DNA of 64,000 bases, from positions 267,481-331,480 of the forward strand of contig MU004232.1 of assembly GCA_010405405.1 (NCBI GenBank). The letters are read 5' to 3'. Shown one piece after another: positions 1-11,726 of this stretch. Numbering within the stretch: the first letter of the stretch is position 1; every line of letters begins with the position of its first letter. Origin of the DNA: Microthyrium microscopicum (lineage: Eukaryota; Ascomycota; Dothideomycetes; Microthyriales; Microthyriaceae). Under the pieces are notes generated by a model. It was given only the letters and a program-made list of their open reading frames with translations, had not been told where the DNA came from and did not search any database. A program made the translations under genes and the position numbers.

Positions 1-410
1 AAATATTATCTTATTCTCTTATAGTTATAGCTATAATAAATAAATAAGAAGTTTATTTATTTATTATATTATTTTATAAATCTATTTATATCTCTATAAA
101 TAATAGTATATAAGAAAAACTAAGACAAGATTTAGATTCTCCTAGTCTAGAGCTATCAAATACTATAGTTTTTATTAAAAAATAATTAAGTTTAGTATAA
201 AAACTAGTATTTACTATTACACTATTATAATAGTAATTATAATAGTTTTTACTAGAGTAGTATTATTAAATACTAGTATTAGAATAAAGTAATCTTAGAG
301 CATACTAGATAGTAGTATAGTAGAATAGCGCTAAAATTTTCTCGTACTAGTATTAGAATAGAGTAGACTAGACTAATAATAGAGTAGTTTATACTAAGTA
401 GTTTACCAAC
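1..410. repeat. AT-rich RIP-type repeat relic, continuing off the left edge
   Basis: Almost entirely A/T with scattered G/C and no open frame of note. Composition changes abruptly near position 400 to ordinary balanced sequence. It resembles the 17 kb RIP-eroded block further right, so it is probably the end of another degraded repeat. The family cannot be assigned. Confidence 0.6.
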
Positions 411-1303
411 CCTGCCAATTACCAACCGCAGCAATACAAGATCTGATTATTCAACCATCGGATTGGTTGTTAGTCCGCTTCGCCTCTCGCGCTTCCGGCT
501 TGTTGCTTCGCCAGTTTCCACCTTCCTGGCCTTTTGTTGCTTGTCTGAAGTGTGTGAGTCTGGTTTGTCTCGCCCCAATCCCAATCCAATGCTTGCCGGC
601 CTCTTCCTGAATCCTGGCATGTTCTGGTCACTTAGTCCCTTGGTAAGGTAGTCCCCCAAGTCCCCATTGCAATGATGCGGTAGCTACTGCGCGAGCCTCA
701 GCGCCAGATGACTATGTGACTGCTGGCTTGTCTCATCCACCGCCCTACTAGGCTACTTGCCGCCTGATGAGTCTGATTTAGACACCTCCTCCCCTTCCTC
801 TCTCAAGTCAGAGGCCGTTTATAATAAGCCCCTTCCCAATTTCCAATCCGTTAAATCTGTCCATGCGCCTCTGCCTGTTACTCCAACTTCCTCTGGCCTT
901 GCCTTCACTCAGTAACCTACAGCTGCTCTGAGTCTATGGTGCTACTAACCAAGCCTCCTCGACCATTGTCACCTGGCTATTTCCCAATTTATGACAAGGC
1001 ATCAAAGTGACTTTCTGTACCAAAGTCTGACTCTAAATCACCCTAGTCCGGTTTCTAGTCTACCAGTTTCCACCGGTGTCTCTTACCATTATTCCGAGTT
1101 GGGTACCTAAATTCGACCATTGATTATATTCAACTATCATCCTCGACTCAACTCCGGTTTGCTCTAACCAGTAAACACAATTCATATCGCCACATTCTAT
1201 CAATTTCTGGTGCTTTGTCACCTATTAATAGTCTATTCTCTCACTGGAAATTCCAATCAACTTTCATCCCACTCTCTCCCACTTTTCTTCCTGCCAATTC
1301 CAG
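411..1303. other. Region upstream of the SWIRM gene, no convincing gene
   Basis: Balanced composition. About 730-915 on the plus strand there is a Ser/Pro-rich open stretch of about 65 codons, bounded by stops on both sides and without its own start, possibly a scrap of a decayed gene. The last few hundred bases probably contain the promoter and 5' UTR of the gene starting at 1304; they are pyrimidine-rich just before that ATG. Confidence 0.4.
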
Positions 1304-2723
1304 ATGTCTGACAAAGTGTCAACTGCCATGTCTATCAACAACATTATCCATGGGAGTGGCTCACAGCTTCTTACCCCATCACCGGACGATATCTTCACAA
1401 AGAAGTCACAATCGCCCGAGCCATTAGAGCAAGTGGACCCTCCTGTAGTTGGATTCACTCCTATCAATGCTTCTACCAACGAGTAAGTTTTCATTTTTCT
1501 ATTTCCTCGTGGGTCGACAAAATGAATGGCGCGCTCCCATACAAGACGATCTGCTATCGAGTGCTTTATTTGCCATCGAGCCCGTTCAGACATGGACTTT
1601 AAATCGAATGCGATGGGAAATATAGCATCTCTAATTAATAGCGTTCGTGGGAGCCATCTACGCTGATAGGAGAACGCCAGTTATTTTGTCCATCAGTTGG
1701 GGTACTATGTGATACGACTTACTGACATGCTCCAGAACCCCATTATTTCCAACACAAACTCGTTTGGTTGAACGAGAGTCAATGCCAGAGCACCTGTTCA
1801 CAGCCTCAAAACGACCACTATCAGGTAAAAACTCGCGCACAAAACCCACCTCACTGCAGAGCAACATGAGCACAATTTTGCGCCATCCAGCTGAATATCT
1901 GTCTGACTTGCAAGAAACAGTCTACGTATATCGCAGTGGATTAAACCAAGAGATGGACATGCTTGCCAACGCATGCGAAGCCAAAAGCGACGAAGAAGCA
2001 CGAAAAGCTGCGAAAGAAGCTGCATTAAATGCTCCTCCCCCTAGCACAAAACGTCGGGCACGAAAACCTGGCCAATCTTACGCGGAGGGCCCTCGCTCTG
2101 AACCTAAAGCTCGTGAAGCCCGGGGTCGCAAGCGCAAAGCTACTCCTAGTGACAAAGATGACACACCCAAGCGCATGCGAGCGGAACCCAACAAGAAGGC
2201 CAAGTGGGAGGAGTATGCAGATATTGTCGACTACACGCCACCCAACATGGAGGGCAACTTCCACAACTGGGACAAACAGGAACCAAAGAACCTCAAACTC
2301 GATCTATCCAATGACCCACTCCGCCACATGCTTCATCCCCGGGAGCTGGAAGCTTGCATGATTCACAACCTAGACTGCAACCGCTACCTAATCAGCAAGC
2401 GCCTCATATTCTATGGCAAGGTCGAATACATGGTGAAAGAGAAGAAGGCATACACCCGGACACATGCTCAGCAATATGGCATTATTGACGTCAACAAGTC
2501 TTCCAACCTCTGGGCCTTCTTCAACGCACTCGGATGGTTCAAGGATGAAAACTTCGCTGAAGCTGTAAAGGATTATCGCAACCGCGCAGCCACCTCTGGC
2601 GTCGATGGAGTAACACCCTGTGTCGACCCTTTGATCAAGAAGTCAGACCTGGTGGCAGTCCAACGCGAGAATGGAGGAAAGCTTCTAGAGGTTCGTCACT
2701 GGTTGAAGACACACCCCCATTAA
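1304..2723 (+). CDS. SWIRM domain-containing protein (2 exons)
   Basis: Exons 1304..1482 and 1736..2723 (388 aa). The donor is GTAAGT, the acceptor is CAG at 1733-1735, and there is a CTGAC branch site. Residues 1-170 are low complexity. Residues about 155-210 are Lys/Arg-rich with nuclear-localisation-like clusters (STKRRARKPG, KRKATP, PKRMRAEPNKKAKW). Residues about 255-340 form a SWIRM domain: LHPRELEACMIHNLDCNRYL, then SKRLIFYGKVEYM, then the C-terminal DVNKSSNLWAFFNALGWF. SWIRM domains are known from chromatin complexes (Swi3, Rsc8, LSD1, Ada2) and bind DNA or histones. No SANT, amine-oxidase or ZZ partner domain is present, so this belongs with the small fungal SWIRM-only proteins; a nuclear role is inferred. 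The 253-nt intron is unusually long and holds an inverted-repeat element. Confidence 0.85.
1510..1625 (-). repeat. Short inverted-repeat element inside the SWIRM gene intron
   Basis: Lies inside intron 1483..1735. Its ends, GCGCGCTCCCAT near 1530 and GAATGCGATGGG near 1606-1617, and the internal core TCGAGTGCTTTATT match, in reverse orientation, the copy at 30.04-30.22 kb (AATAAAGCACTCGA, GATGGGAGCGCGCC). A flanking GACAAAATGA resembles the outer arms of the element at 7.32-7.48 kb. No protein is encoded. It appears to be a non-autonomous MITE-like or introner-like element. Confidence 0.55.
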
Positions 2724-4103
2724 GCTACTGAGAAGACGTCAACTTCCAGCTCTCTCTAGTGGAAAGATGACGCTCATCTTGACAATCTGCTCTCAAATCC
2801 CTGAGGCATCTCATGATTACATTTACTTTCCTTTGTCAACCCACCCTACCATTACGCAATTCACGCATTGCACTTTGGATTTTATACCCTAACGACACAA
2901 CATTTTGATACCCCAACGATACCACACAACTCCATTATGGACAACGGAGCATGGGACAGACTTATCTCACCTTGAGTAGTCTCCTGGAGTTTTGGGATTT
3001 GCTTATTTTGTATTTTGGACTTTGCCGTCTCCCATGTTCGTGGAGATGAGCTTTCATGACTGTTCTCTCGCTGCATCAAGCAGCCAGCCAGTCAGTCCCC
3101 GCGGCTGCTTTATACCGTTGTTGTTTTTTCTACTTTGACACGCTCTTGTGTCCAAAGTCACATGTACCTTTTTTAGCCTCGTTTCCTCAATGGTACATAT
3201 TGGGCTTTTATAACATGATGGGATGATGGGTGGGTGGACTTTGACAGTATCGAAAGATCGATTATTCATTGCTTGGATGATGTTGGCTAGCTACTGGGCC
3301 ATTATTGCTACGGAGATAGGATAGAATACAAAGCATTTTTTGCTCAACTCACTTAGCAATATCGTGATCTTCTTCAGTGAAGATTGAATCCTAACTGACC
3401 GGTGTGGGGGCCAGAACCACTGCCTTTAATGAATGATACCGACATCCAAATTGATAGAAGCGGTGTACCTTGCATCCACAGCCTTGCAAGCTGCAAGCAA
3501 TGCATCAAAAAGGCAGCTTCCAGCAGGGCCTCAATCCTCTCCCCGAATTCAATTGATGAGTCAATGGCACTGACGTGACCGGTCATCTCGCACATTTTTC
3601 AGCCTGACAAGACTCACTGGCTTCTAGTAGTATCAAGCAGCCTATTTGGGTGGATATATTTATGGAGGCACGGCGACTAGGCTGAAGCCGCGCTGGTGGC
3701 CGCGTTGGTTTCCTTTAGCGCCCGCATAATAGTGGTGATAAAATTAGATATTCCTGGTTGACCTCGGCGGTTCTGTAATGACTTTTGGTTGAGGAACAAT
3801 GTTTTTCAACAGTTTGGATAGGAACAGTTGGTTTCCTGCTGCCATCAGTCGTTCATTGTATAAATCACATGCATGCATTCTGCAGCTGCATGTTGTGTAG
3901 TAATTCAAGTGCCTTTGTTACTCGTTGACTGATAAGTACAGTCTTAAACCACAAAAATGGCAACATTAAAGCGATTGACTCCCGTGCGCGACGTTAAGAC
4001 AGCTATGAAATCTTATAACAGTAAAATCCATTCAGATTCGTAGGCTAAAACCACTGGATCTATCTACATTGAAAGCAAGCAGCCCCAAGTCTCATCTATC
4101 ATT
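2724..4103. other. Intergenic region between two convergent genes
   Basis: Contains the 3' ends of the SWIRM gene and of the minus-strand gene ending at 4104. Short open frames (for example minus 3374-3595) lack splice signals, domains or a plausible start context. No RNA gene or repeat was recognised. Confidence 0.5.
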
Positions 4104-5360
4104 CTAGTCTTCTGAAATAACTATTTGAAGGACCTGGAACGCTTGAATACTAGCACCAATTATGCTTAAGAACCCACTCCACTCAGTCGGTACTAAAATG
4201 TAGAGCGGGGTTGCAAGAAGAGTAGCCAACAGAGCAGCTATCATCAGTGTAATACTCACCCTTCTGGGAAGCTTATTTTCTTTATAAATTGGGATGAATG
4301 AAAGAACAGTCCCGAGAAGCTGGGTAAGACTGGACTGTAAAAGGAACCAGAAATCTGCGTCTTCGAATGTTCCATGTTGGTGAGGTGAGAAAGAATATCC
4401 TAGCGCGAAAAGAGGGATTGTTGCAATAGTAGTAATTGAGAAGGTGAGCCAAAGAATTACAGTTCGAGACTACGCGATAATTAGCTAAATGCTTGAAGCC
4501 TAGGACTTATGCAATACCCAGAATCCGGATTTACGGTCAAGTTTCAGCTGATCATCTATCTTCTTTGACAAAGAATCCCTAGACAATTCATTAGATGGTT
4601 TTAGTTTTGTCGTGGGCTGAGATGTACCAAGTATCCACGTTGCGTGGCATATTGCAACACTGTGCTCGAAAGTCTAGACACTCGTCAAGACGCGTCCATC
4701 GCTCACTAAGCATAAAAACGATGTCTCGTGTCAAAGACCCTCTAGGTGCTGCATGTAGAATTTGACCAACTAGAATGGTGGCTTTTTGCTCCGCGGAGCC
4801 TAGTTGTTCAGAAACCCATTGTATGGAATTCGGAGAATTTAACTCAGCTGGCATGAGCTGACAGGCAATCCTAGTGGACTTCTGCCAGTATTCAATGAAA
4901 ACCCGCTCTGTAAGATAGCCGTCACTAAACTCGGCTCTTCCCATTAAGATGTCCCCGAATTGCTGGGATATCATCCTGATCGATGCAGTGACCACTTGAG
5001 CTTCGTTCTGGCCAGCGGGATCGTCTTGGTTCAATACACCATCGATGATTAACCTGTAAGCTGAAAGTGTGATTGACAGAATGATCGAATCAAGTGATTC
5101 TAGAGTCCGGGCAATAGCCAACAGATCGGGATTCTGAATTCCTTGCCCATTGGGAGCCTTAATAGAAGGAAGAATACCTGTATTTACAGTTCGATCAGCA
5201 AGCATCATGTGAGTGAGGGAAAGCATTATTAGACTTGAGTTTCCAGAGCCTTTGCTTCAAACGATTTTCTGAATCACTTACTTGGAGTAACCCAGTTGGC
5301 TCTTCGACGCACAGTTCCCGGAGCGGAAGCATTACTGCTCGACGCCACGGAGTTGGACAT
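4104..5360 (-). CDS. Unrecognised protein with C-terminal membrane segments (4 exons)
   Basis: Exons in transcript order: 5360..5282, 5177..4628, 4578..4518, 4469..4104 (351 aa). Donors are GTAAGT, GTACAT and GTATTG. Acceptors are CAG, TAG and TAG. Introns are 104, 49 and 48 nt, and frame is kept through all junctions. Residues 1-200 look globular and alpha-helical, without a recognised domain. After a charged linker (KKIDDQLKLDRKSGFW) the C-terminus has three or four hydrophobic segments: VILWLTFSITTIATIPLFAL, then one around SSLTQLLGTVLSFIPIY, then SITLMIAALLATLLATPLYI, then one around GFLSIIGASIQAFQVLQIVI. It is probably an integral membrane protein. I do not recognise the family. Codon use and splice sites look normal, so it is likely a working gene. 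Confidence 0.7.
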
Positions 5361-5551
5361 TGTTAAGAGAGCATATAAAAGCCAAAAAAAAGATATTGAT
5401 TAGGACATCAACGAATATCAAATAAGGGAAGGTAATGAATAATCTGCTATGAGCTCGGGAGGATAGGATAGGTACTACCTGTGTATGTTCTGCTGCGGAA
5501 AAGGCGCAGTTGAGGCTTAGCGACGGCGGGCGCAGCGCCAGACAGCCACTA

Positions 5552-5775
5552 CAGTGCTATCGGAGACCTGCTTATCCCCCCCCTAAAATCGTGAAGCGTC
5601 AGTCCACCGTATGATTGGCTTTGACTCAAGCCTTACGCGTGTATCATTGGTGTAAACAACGAGATCGAGAGACTAAGCCTGATGTAGACGAGATGGCTTG
5701 CCTCTAAGCCAACCAGCTGTCGATTATTCTTGTTAACAATTTTGGGGGGGGATAAGCAGGTCCCCGATAGCACTG
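5552..5775. mobile_element. MITE with ~38-bp terminal inverted repeats and TA target duplication
   Basis: The left end starts CAGTGCTATCGGAGACCTGC and runs into a C-tract (about 5552-5590). The right end is its near-perfect reverse complement (about 5738-5775), differing by about one base plus tract length. Both ends are flanked by TA (5550-5551 and 5776-5777), the duplication typical of the Tc1/mariner/pogo superfamily. At 224 bp with no coding capacity it is a non-autonomous element. The close match of the arms suggests it is fairly young. Confidence 0.85.
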
Positions 5776-6049
5776 TATGAACCGGACAGCCTGATGCACT
5801 GGACGGCCGGGTGAGTCTGATAGCCTACTGAACTGAACAACCTGTAGGCGAATGTCCCAGTCGTAGGACCTCATGAGGTGGTAACTTCGCGTCGACAATA
5901 ACTGAGCCACGAGAGAGTCATAGTGGACCTAACAATGGGACATCGAGCCTGAAAATACCGGGAATAGTGGCGGTGCAAGCAGGAGCAGCGTTGAGCTGAT
6001 GTTGAGTTGAAAGTAATATCGCAGAGTCAAAAAACCGAAACCCGCTAAC
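5776..6049. other. Intergenic stretch right of the MITE
   Basis: No supported gene, repeat or RNA was seen. With 5361-5551 left of the MITE, it separates the membrane-protein gene from the two gene fragments to the right. Confidence 0.4.
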
Positions 6050-6408
6050 TCAGGAACGATATTTCCCCAAATACCAGCGAAGTAAATGGCTTTTTGTAGT
6101 AGCTATAGGCAACAGCATTCGTACCATGCTAACGTCTTTGGAAGCAGCGAGCCAATAGGTAAATTCTGATGGGAGTATGCCCAGTGGCATAAAAGTGTAG
6201 TTGAGCGAGGCTACCTTGGCACTGTTCCTGTTGAGATTGCTAAAAAGGAGCCCATTGACTTCCATATCACTGATACTAAGTAAGCAAAAGAAGCGTATTG
6301 AGCATTGGTATCTGTAACTTACCAGGCCCCAGTAGCATTCACAGGAGTGCGCTCAAGAATAGTTTTATTCTGATGGCCGCTGTATCCATTGGTGAACCAG
6401 CGAGGGCT
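6050..6408 (-). pseudogene. C-terminal fragment of an unrecognised gene (2 exon pieces)
   Basis: On the minus strand an open stretch enters near 6408, ends at a GTAAGT donor (exon end 6323), and resumes after a TATCAG acceptor at 6269. It then runs through LLFSNLNRNSAKVASLNYTF and PLGILPSEFTYWLAASKDVS to a stop near 6050. The 53-nt intron keeps frame and has normal signals, which argues for real, once-spliced coding sequence. No start codon or upstream exon is visible, and in-frame stops lie just upstream, where a plus-strand hydrolase fragment begins. It is interpreted as a 5'-truncated gene remnant. Family unknown. Confidence 0.4.
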
Positions 6409-7124
6409 TCATATCCATCACCATAGACCAGCCCGAAGACGCGAACATCATCGACCACCCCGATGGCAACATAGTCTACAACAATGCCACCATACTCGAC
6501 AACCCCGCCTGGGCTAAGTACCCTCGTGCAGCCGACGCATCCTTCATCATCGACCAGCTAAGCAACGCAACCGCCATGGACTCACTGCTCCCGCAACGCG
6601 GGCCACGCCCTTTCCCGACCGACCGCGTCGCAATGCTAGGACACTCGGAAGGTGGCGGGTCGGCCATCGTTGCTGCCAGTCGAGACCAACGCATTCGTGG
6701 CGCGATCAATTGGGATGGCACCATCCAGGGCTCGCCCGACTTCTCGGGACTGACCAAATCTCAGCCAGTCATGTTTTTCTACCATGATTTTGGCAACCCT
6801 GCTGCTGGTGATCCTACTTGGCTGGCAATGTGGCCTCAAATACTGGCAGCGAAGTTGATTGTGCGTGTTGGGAACACGACGCACCAGACATTCTCGGATG
6901 TGCCAACGCTGCTCGAGGCAGCTGGACAGAGCACAAAGCCACTTGCGGATGTGTTGGGCACAATTGACCCAGCTCAGATGGTGCGGATCGTGATTGCGTA
7001 CACGACAGAGTGGATGAACGGCGCGTTCGCTGGCAAGGAAGGGGGAGCGCTTCTGAAAGGCCAGGAGCCGGACAAGTTTCCTGAGGTCTCTATTACCTTG
7101 AGAGCCAATTTTCAGGACATGTGA
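6399..7124 (+). pseudogene. 5'-truncated alpha/beta hydrolase, PAF-acetylhydrolase-like
   Basis: An open frame starting after a CAG at about 6398 encodes GFISITIDQPEDANIIDHPD, then the nucleophile elbow GHSEGG, then RIRGAINWDGT, then GNTTHQTFSDVP, and ends at 7122-7124. The GxSxG serine, a likely acid (Asp of NWDG) and the histidine after TT match the plasma/type II PAF acetylhydrolase-like branch of alpha/beta hydrolases, which cleave acetyl or oxidised acyl groups from phospholipids. The N-terminal part that should hold the first strands (about 100 residues) is absent, and an in-frame stop precedes the exon. An internal ATG at 6576 would leave only 182 aa beginning shortly before the elbow. 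A remnant is most likely, though an unrecognised upstream exon cannot be excluded. Confidence 0.6.
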
Positions 7125-7319
7125 TGCTCTGCGGAAGCTGTAGTCTTGTAGCATTGGTAAGCGCAATATACTCATGGCTCTGAGCTAGTTGCTTTCTCAA
7201 ATTGTACAACGCTCATTCTTGTAATGTGAACTATACTCTTGCCTGAATATGACCCTTGAAATCAGCATCTCGTTCTGCTGATACTGTAGGTCTCACAGCG
7301 TTCAGGAGGTCGCTCTCCA

Positions 7320-7480
7320 GGGACAAAATAAGTGAGCCGTTTGAGGGAGTTTCCATCGATTACAATGGCTGCCGATTATTGAATGCGATGGTAATTAAAG
7401 CAGCCACTCTTAGGAAGTGATATGGTAACCATTGTAATCGATAGGAATAATTATCAAACCCGTTCACTGATTTTGTCCCC
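7320..7480. mobile_element. MITE-like element with ~50-bp imperfect inverted arms
   Basis: The left arm (7320-7368) begins GGGACAAAATAAGTGAGCCG and ends CCATCGATTACAATGG. The right arm (7429-7480) is its imperfect reverse complement, ending ATTTTGTCCCC. The centre includes GAATGCGATGG. No protein is encoded. Inner and outer motifs resemble those of the elements at 1.5, 28.5, 28.6 and 30.1 kb, so it probably belongs to the same broad family. The target duplication is not clear. Confidence 0.6.
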
Positions 7481-7557
7481 GAAGAGGGTGGTTCGGAGGC
7501 GCTTGGAGCCTGGAGGTGAAGTAAACATGGAGAAGCTTGTTGAGGAAGGAGCTCAAC

Positions 7558-7562
7558 ATTTG
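7558..7562. repeat. Left target-site duplication (ATTTG) of the outer retrotransposon
   Basis: ATTTG at 7558-7562 immediately precedes the left LTR. The identical ATTTG at 24911-24915 immediately follows the right LTR. This fixes both boundaries. Confidence 0.9.
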
Positions 7563-7714
7563 TGTTGTGATGAAGAACATGCTAAGGGATTAGATAATCG
7601 TAGGACCTAATTAGGGATAACATAATCCCCTAATTAGCGTATCCTAAAAACTATATTAGGCCCTTAGACTCCTATAGTAATTAACTACGCTTTATTTCTT
7701 ATATTTTTATAATA
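7563..7714 (+). repeat. Left LTR of outer retrotransposon
   Basis: 152 bp, starting TG and aligning end to end without gaps to 24759-24910. Differences are all transitions. It abuts the ATTTG duplication. Confidence 0.9.
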
Positions 7715-10700
7715 TCTAGTAGTAATAATTTAATTTAATTAGGACTTCTAAATAATAGACCTTTTATAGGAATCTCTAAATTTACCTTATTATTAATAAT
7801 TACTTAAGATTAATATTTAGTAAAATATACTTTAAGAATATTATTTCTTAATTAGTTAGCCTTATTATAGCCTAATACTTAATAACTATATATTAGGAAA
7901 TAATTCTTAAGATTTATATATAATAATATTCCTTACTATAATATATTCTAAAAATATCTTAAATTATCTTTAATTTAAACTACTACTTTAAGGATTATTA
8001 AATATATTATAAGAATTATCTTTCTTATAATAATACTCTTCTTATCTTTACTAACCTTTACTATATTAATTATGTAGCTATTAGATAAAATATAAGAACT
8101 TCTTCTTAGAAAATTCCTTAAGATAATATTATAGGAACTTTACTATATAAATTAAAGCTAATAAGTAATAATATAAACTCTTAGCCTTAAATTATCTTAA
8201 GAAATTAGATTAAGATCTTATTTATATTAAGGAAGTATAAAAATCTACTTTAGAATAATTTTCTAACTCTAGATTCTATCTAACTAACTTTAGTATAGAA
8301 ACTTTTAGACTTTAAGACTCTTCTTTTATTTTACTAAGATTATACCTTTTATTAAAATTATTACTTCTTTTTACTAAAATAAATAATTAGTATAATAATA
8401 TTATAGCTTAAGCTATAAAATAAGATACTTAGTAAGTATAATATTAAGCTTAAGTTACTAACCTAGGTTTCTAAAATAAATAACTTACTTTTATATTACT
8501 AAATAACTTTCTTAGCGTACTAAATCCTAGTCTTAATCTTATAACTTAGATTACTAATATTTAGTAATTAAGGCTTTAAGCTCTAAACTATTTTACTAGT
8601 ATGTATTAAGTTAATTCTTAGACTATTAACTATTCTTTTACTAAACTATAAACTTCTTTTTAGGCTTAAAACTATACTTCTAAAAGACTTAACTATATTC
8701 TTTAGGCTTATAACTAAACTTTCTAATATAATAATAATAAAAATTAGTAGTTTATAAATAAGCCTATTTTTCTTTAGAGAGCATTATTTTACTCTATTAC
8801 TAATAAGTAAATTAAATAAGATTATAGCCCTAAATCTATAAAAAATATTTAATATACTTAGTAGTAGAAGATAATAAATTATATTACTAAATTAATCTCT
8901 TATCTTAACGTAAGTAAGTTTACTTTATATACCTAAGATTACTAAGTAAATAAAATTAAGGCTTATATCTAGACTTAGGCTTTAATTTAGAAAACTTTAT
9001 AAATAAGTATTACTTACTTAGATTTTATAAGAAAGCTAAGTAAGGAGTTAAATAAGACTATTAAATTACTCTTCTAAACTTTTAGTTCCTAAAAACTTAT
9101 TAAGATAATAAAAGATATTCCTTAAGAATAAAGATAATATTTAACTAAGTTTAAAATACTTCTTAATAATTTATTCTTTAGAAAACTAAGTAAATATAAT
9201 GCTTAGGCTAAGAGCCTTCTTTATATCTTTAAGGCTAGTAAAGATATTCTTTTATTAAATTCTACTCTACCTAAGTAGTAAAAAATTACTAAGGTTAAAG
9301 AATATCTTTTTATTAAGTAATATCTTTTATAAGCTAACTTAGCTTAATAATAAGTTATAAAGGAGTTTAAGATACTTAAAAGTTTATCTTACTTTTTTAT
9401 CTACTTTTAACTTATATTTAGTATTAAAAAAGATATACTTAAGGTTAGTATTTAGTAAAATTATATATTATAGGTTTTATTTACTAAGGAATTTATTTAT
9501 TATTTTTATATTTTATAAACTTAAATAAATCCTATACTTACTAATTATAAAATAAGTATCTAAATTTAAAGAGACCTTAAAGAATAAGTTATTCTTAAAG
9601 CTAAGTATAAATATAGTACTATTCCTAACTTTATAGTTAATATTTTAGCCTTTAAATAAGAGATTATTAAATATAATATAGACTTTTATAGAAATATATA
9701 TAATACTTATAATATTTATAAGCTAAGGTAGCTTAATAAAATCTTTTCTAGTTTTAAGGAAGATAAAGAGCTTACTCTAGATACTAGTTTTAAAAAATAT
9801 CTTAAGGAAGTTAATAGTAAAAACTATACTAATAATAAGTTTAAGTTAAATAATAAAAATTTAGAGTAGCTTAACGTTATAAATAGCTATAGTTACTATT
9901 CTAAAGGATAATATAATACTTAATACTTTAAGAAATTTAACTTTAATAAGAAGTTATATTCTTCTTATAAAAAAGACTCTAAAAGTAAGAAAGCTTCTAT
10001 AGATAACTCTAAACTTAAGTACTAAAATTATAATAAACTTAGCTACTATACTATAGATTATAAAAAGCTTAACTAATAATAATAAGATTTAAAAAACTAT
10101 TATTACTAAGAGATAAATAAAAATTTTTTAGCTTAGAATTAAAATACTCTACTTATCTATATAATAACTAATAAGCTTTCCTTAACTATATAAGTAAATA
10201 TAGTAATATTCTTTTATATCTACTTATTTACTTATATTATAAAAATTATTCTATTAAGACTATAGCTTTCTTAAACTTAGAAGCTAATTCTATTTACGTT
10301 AGTTAAAAGATTATTAAGAAACTTAAAGCTCTTATAATACCTATCTTAAAGAAAGAAGTTATTCTTATAAATAGCTATATAGTTATAACTTCTTTTAGAA
10401 TTTATTTACCTTATTATATTAAGACTTTTTATAGCTACTTTAAGGCTTATATCCTAAATATTTTTAATTTTAATATTATTTTTAGACTCTTATAGTTCTA
10501 GTTATATAATTTATAAATTAATTAAATAATAGAGTAAATTAAACTTATAAAGTAATACTTAAGAAGCTTATATACTTATAAGCTTACTATAGAACACTAA
10601 GTAAAGCTTCTCTAGAATAAGAAAAGCTACCTAAAATAAGTAGAGTAGTTTATAGCTAGCTTTCTTTATATAATCTTTTAAGTACTTTAGAATAGAGTAA

Positions 10701-11524
10701 AAAGAGTAAGAGATAAAGTTAAGAGCGTTCTTTAGCTAATTTAAGAAATATAGAAATAGCTTAATATCCTCTTAATAACTAATAACCTTAATATTAATAA
10801 ACTTACTCTAAAAGATAAAGATATATAGAAACTTTTAAATAATTATTATAAGTCCTTTTATTATACTCTTCTTAAACTTCTATTATATTCTAAGTTTAAT
10901 TATAAAATCTCTATAGAGAATACTTCTTCTTATAATTAAGCTTATTATTAAATATTTAGCCTATAACTAGAAGAGTAGAAAAAGTAGATTTAAGAACTAC
11001 TTACTAAAAGACTTATTAAAGTCTTAGAAAGTTTTTAAAGTTTTTTTATTTTATTTATACTAAAGCTAAGAAGAAAATAAAGAATATATATTAACTACTA
11101 TCTACTTAATATAGTTATATATAAGGATACTTATTCTTTATTATAAATTAATAAGTATCTTAATACTATTAGTAAAGTAAGATTCTTTTTTAAGCTTAAT
11201 TTCCTATTAGGCTATTAGTAAGTCTATATAGTAGAAAAAGATATTAAAAAAATAGCCTTTAATACTAAGTCTAAGAAGTATAAGTTCTTTATTATACCTT
11301 TTAGATTAATAAATATACTATTATTCTTCTAGTATATAATAAATACTCTTTTTTAGCTTTTTTTATTAACTTATATAGTTATTTACTTAAATAATATTAT
11401 TATTTACTTAGATACTATAGAGGAATATTATAAGTATATTACTTAGGTTCTAAAGATCCTTTAAAATAATAAGCTCTACGCTTATTTTAATAAATACGTT
11501 TTTAGGATTAAGAAGATTAAATTC

Positions 11525-11726
11525 TATTAGGAACCTACGAGCGTAAGGGTACAAGCTAATAGTAGATATAATTCAAGAAAACTAATACGAAGAATCTAAG
11601 AGAGAGGGCAAAGAACGATTATAAGTAAGCTACGCTAGATAATCTTTAGGCGCTAAGCCCTTAGCATTACGTAATAGGAGATACTAATAATATTATAATA
11701 AGATTAATAGTGGCAAATCTATAACA
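11525..11726 (-). repeat. LTR of nested retrotransposon (left copy)
   Basis: 202 bp, aligned without gaps to 18727-18928 and preceded by AATTC. Shared landmarks include ACCTACGAGC, GGGTACAAGCTAA and CTAAGCCCTTAGCATTACGT. Confidence 0.9.
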
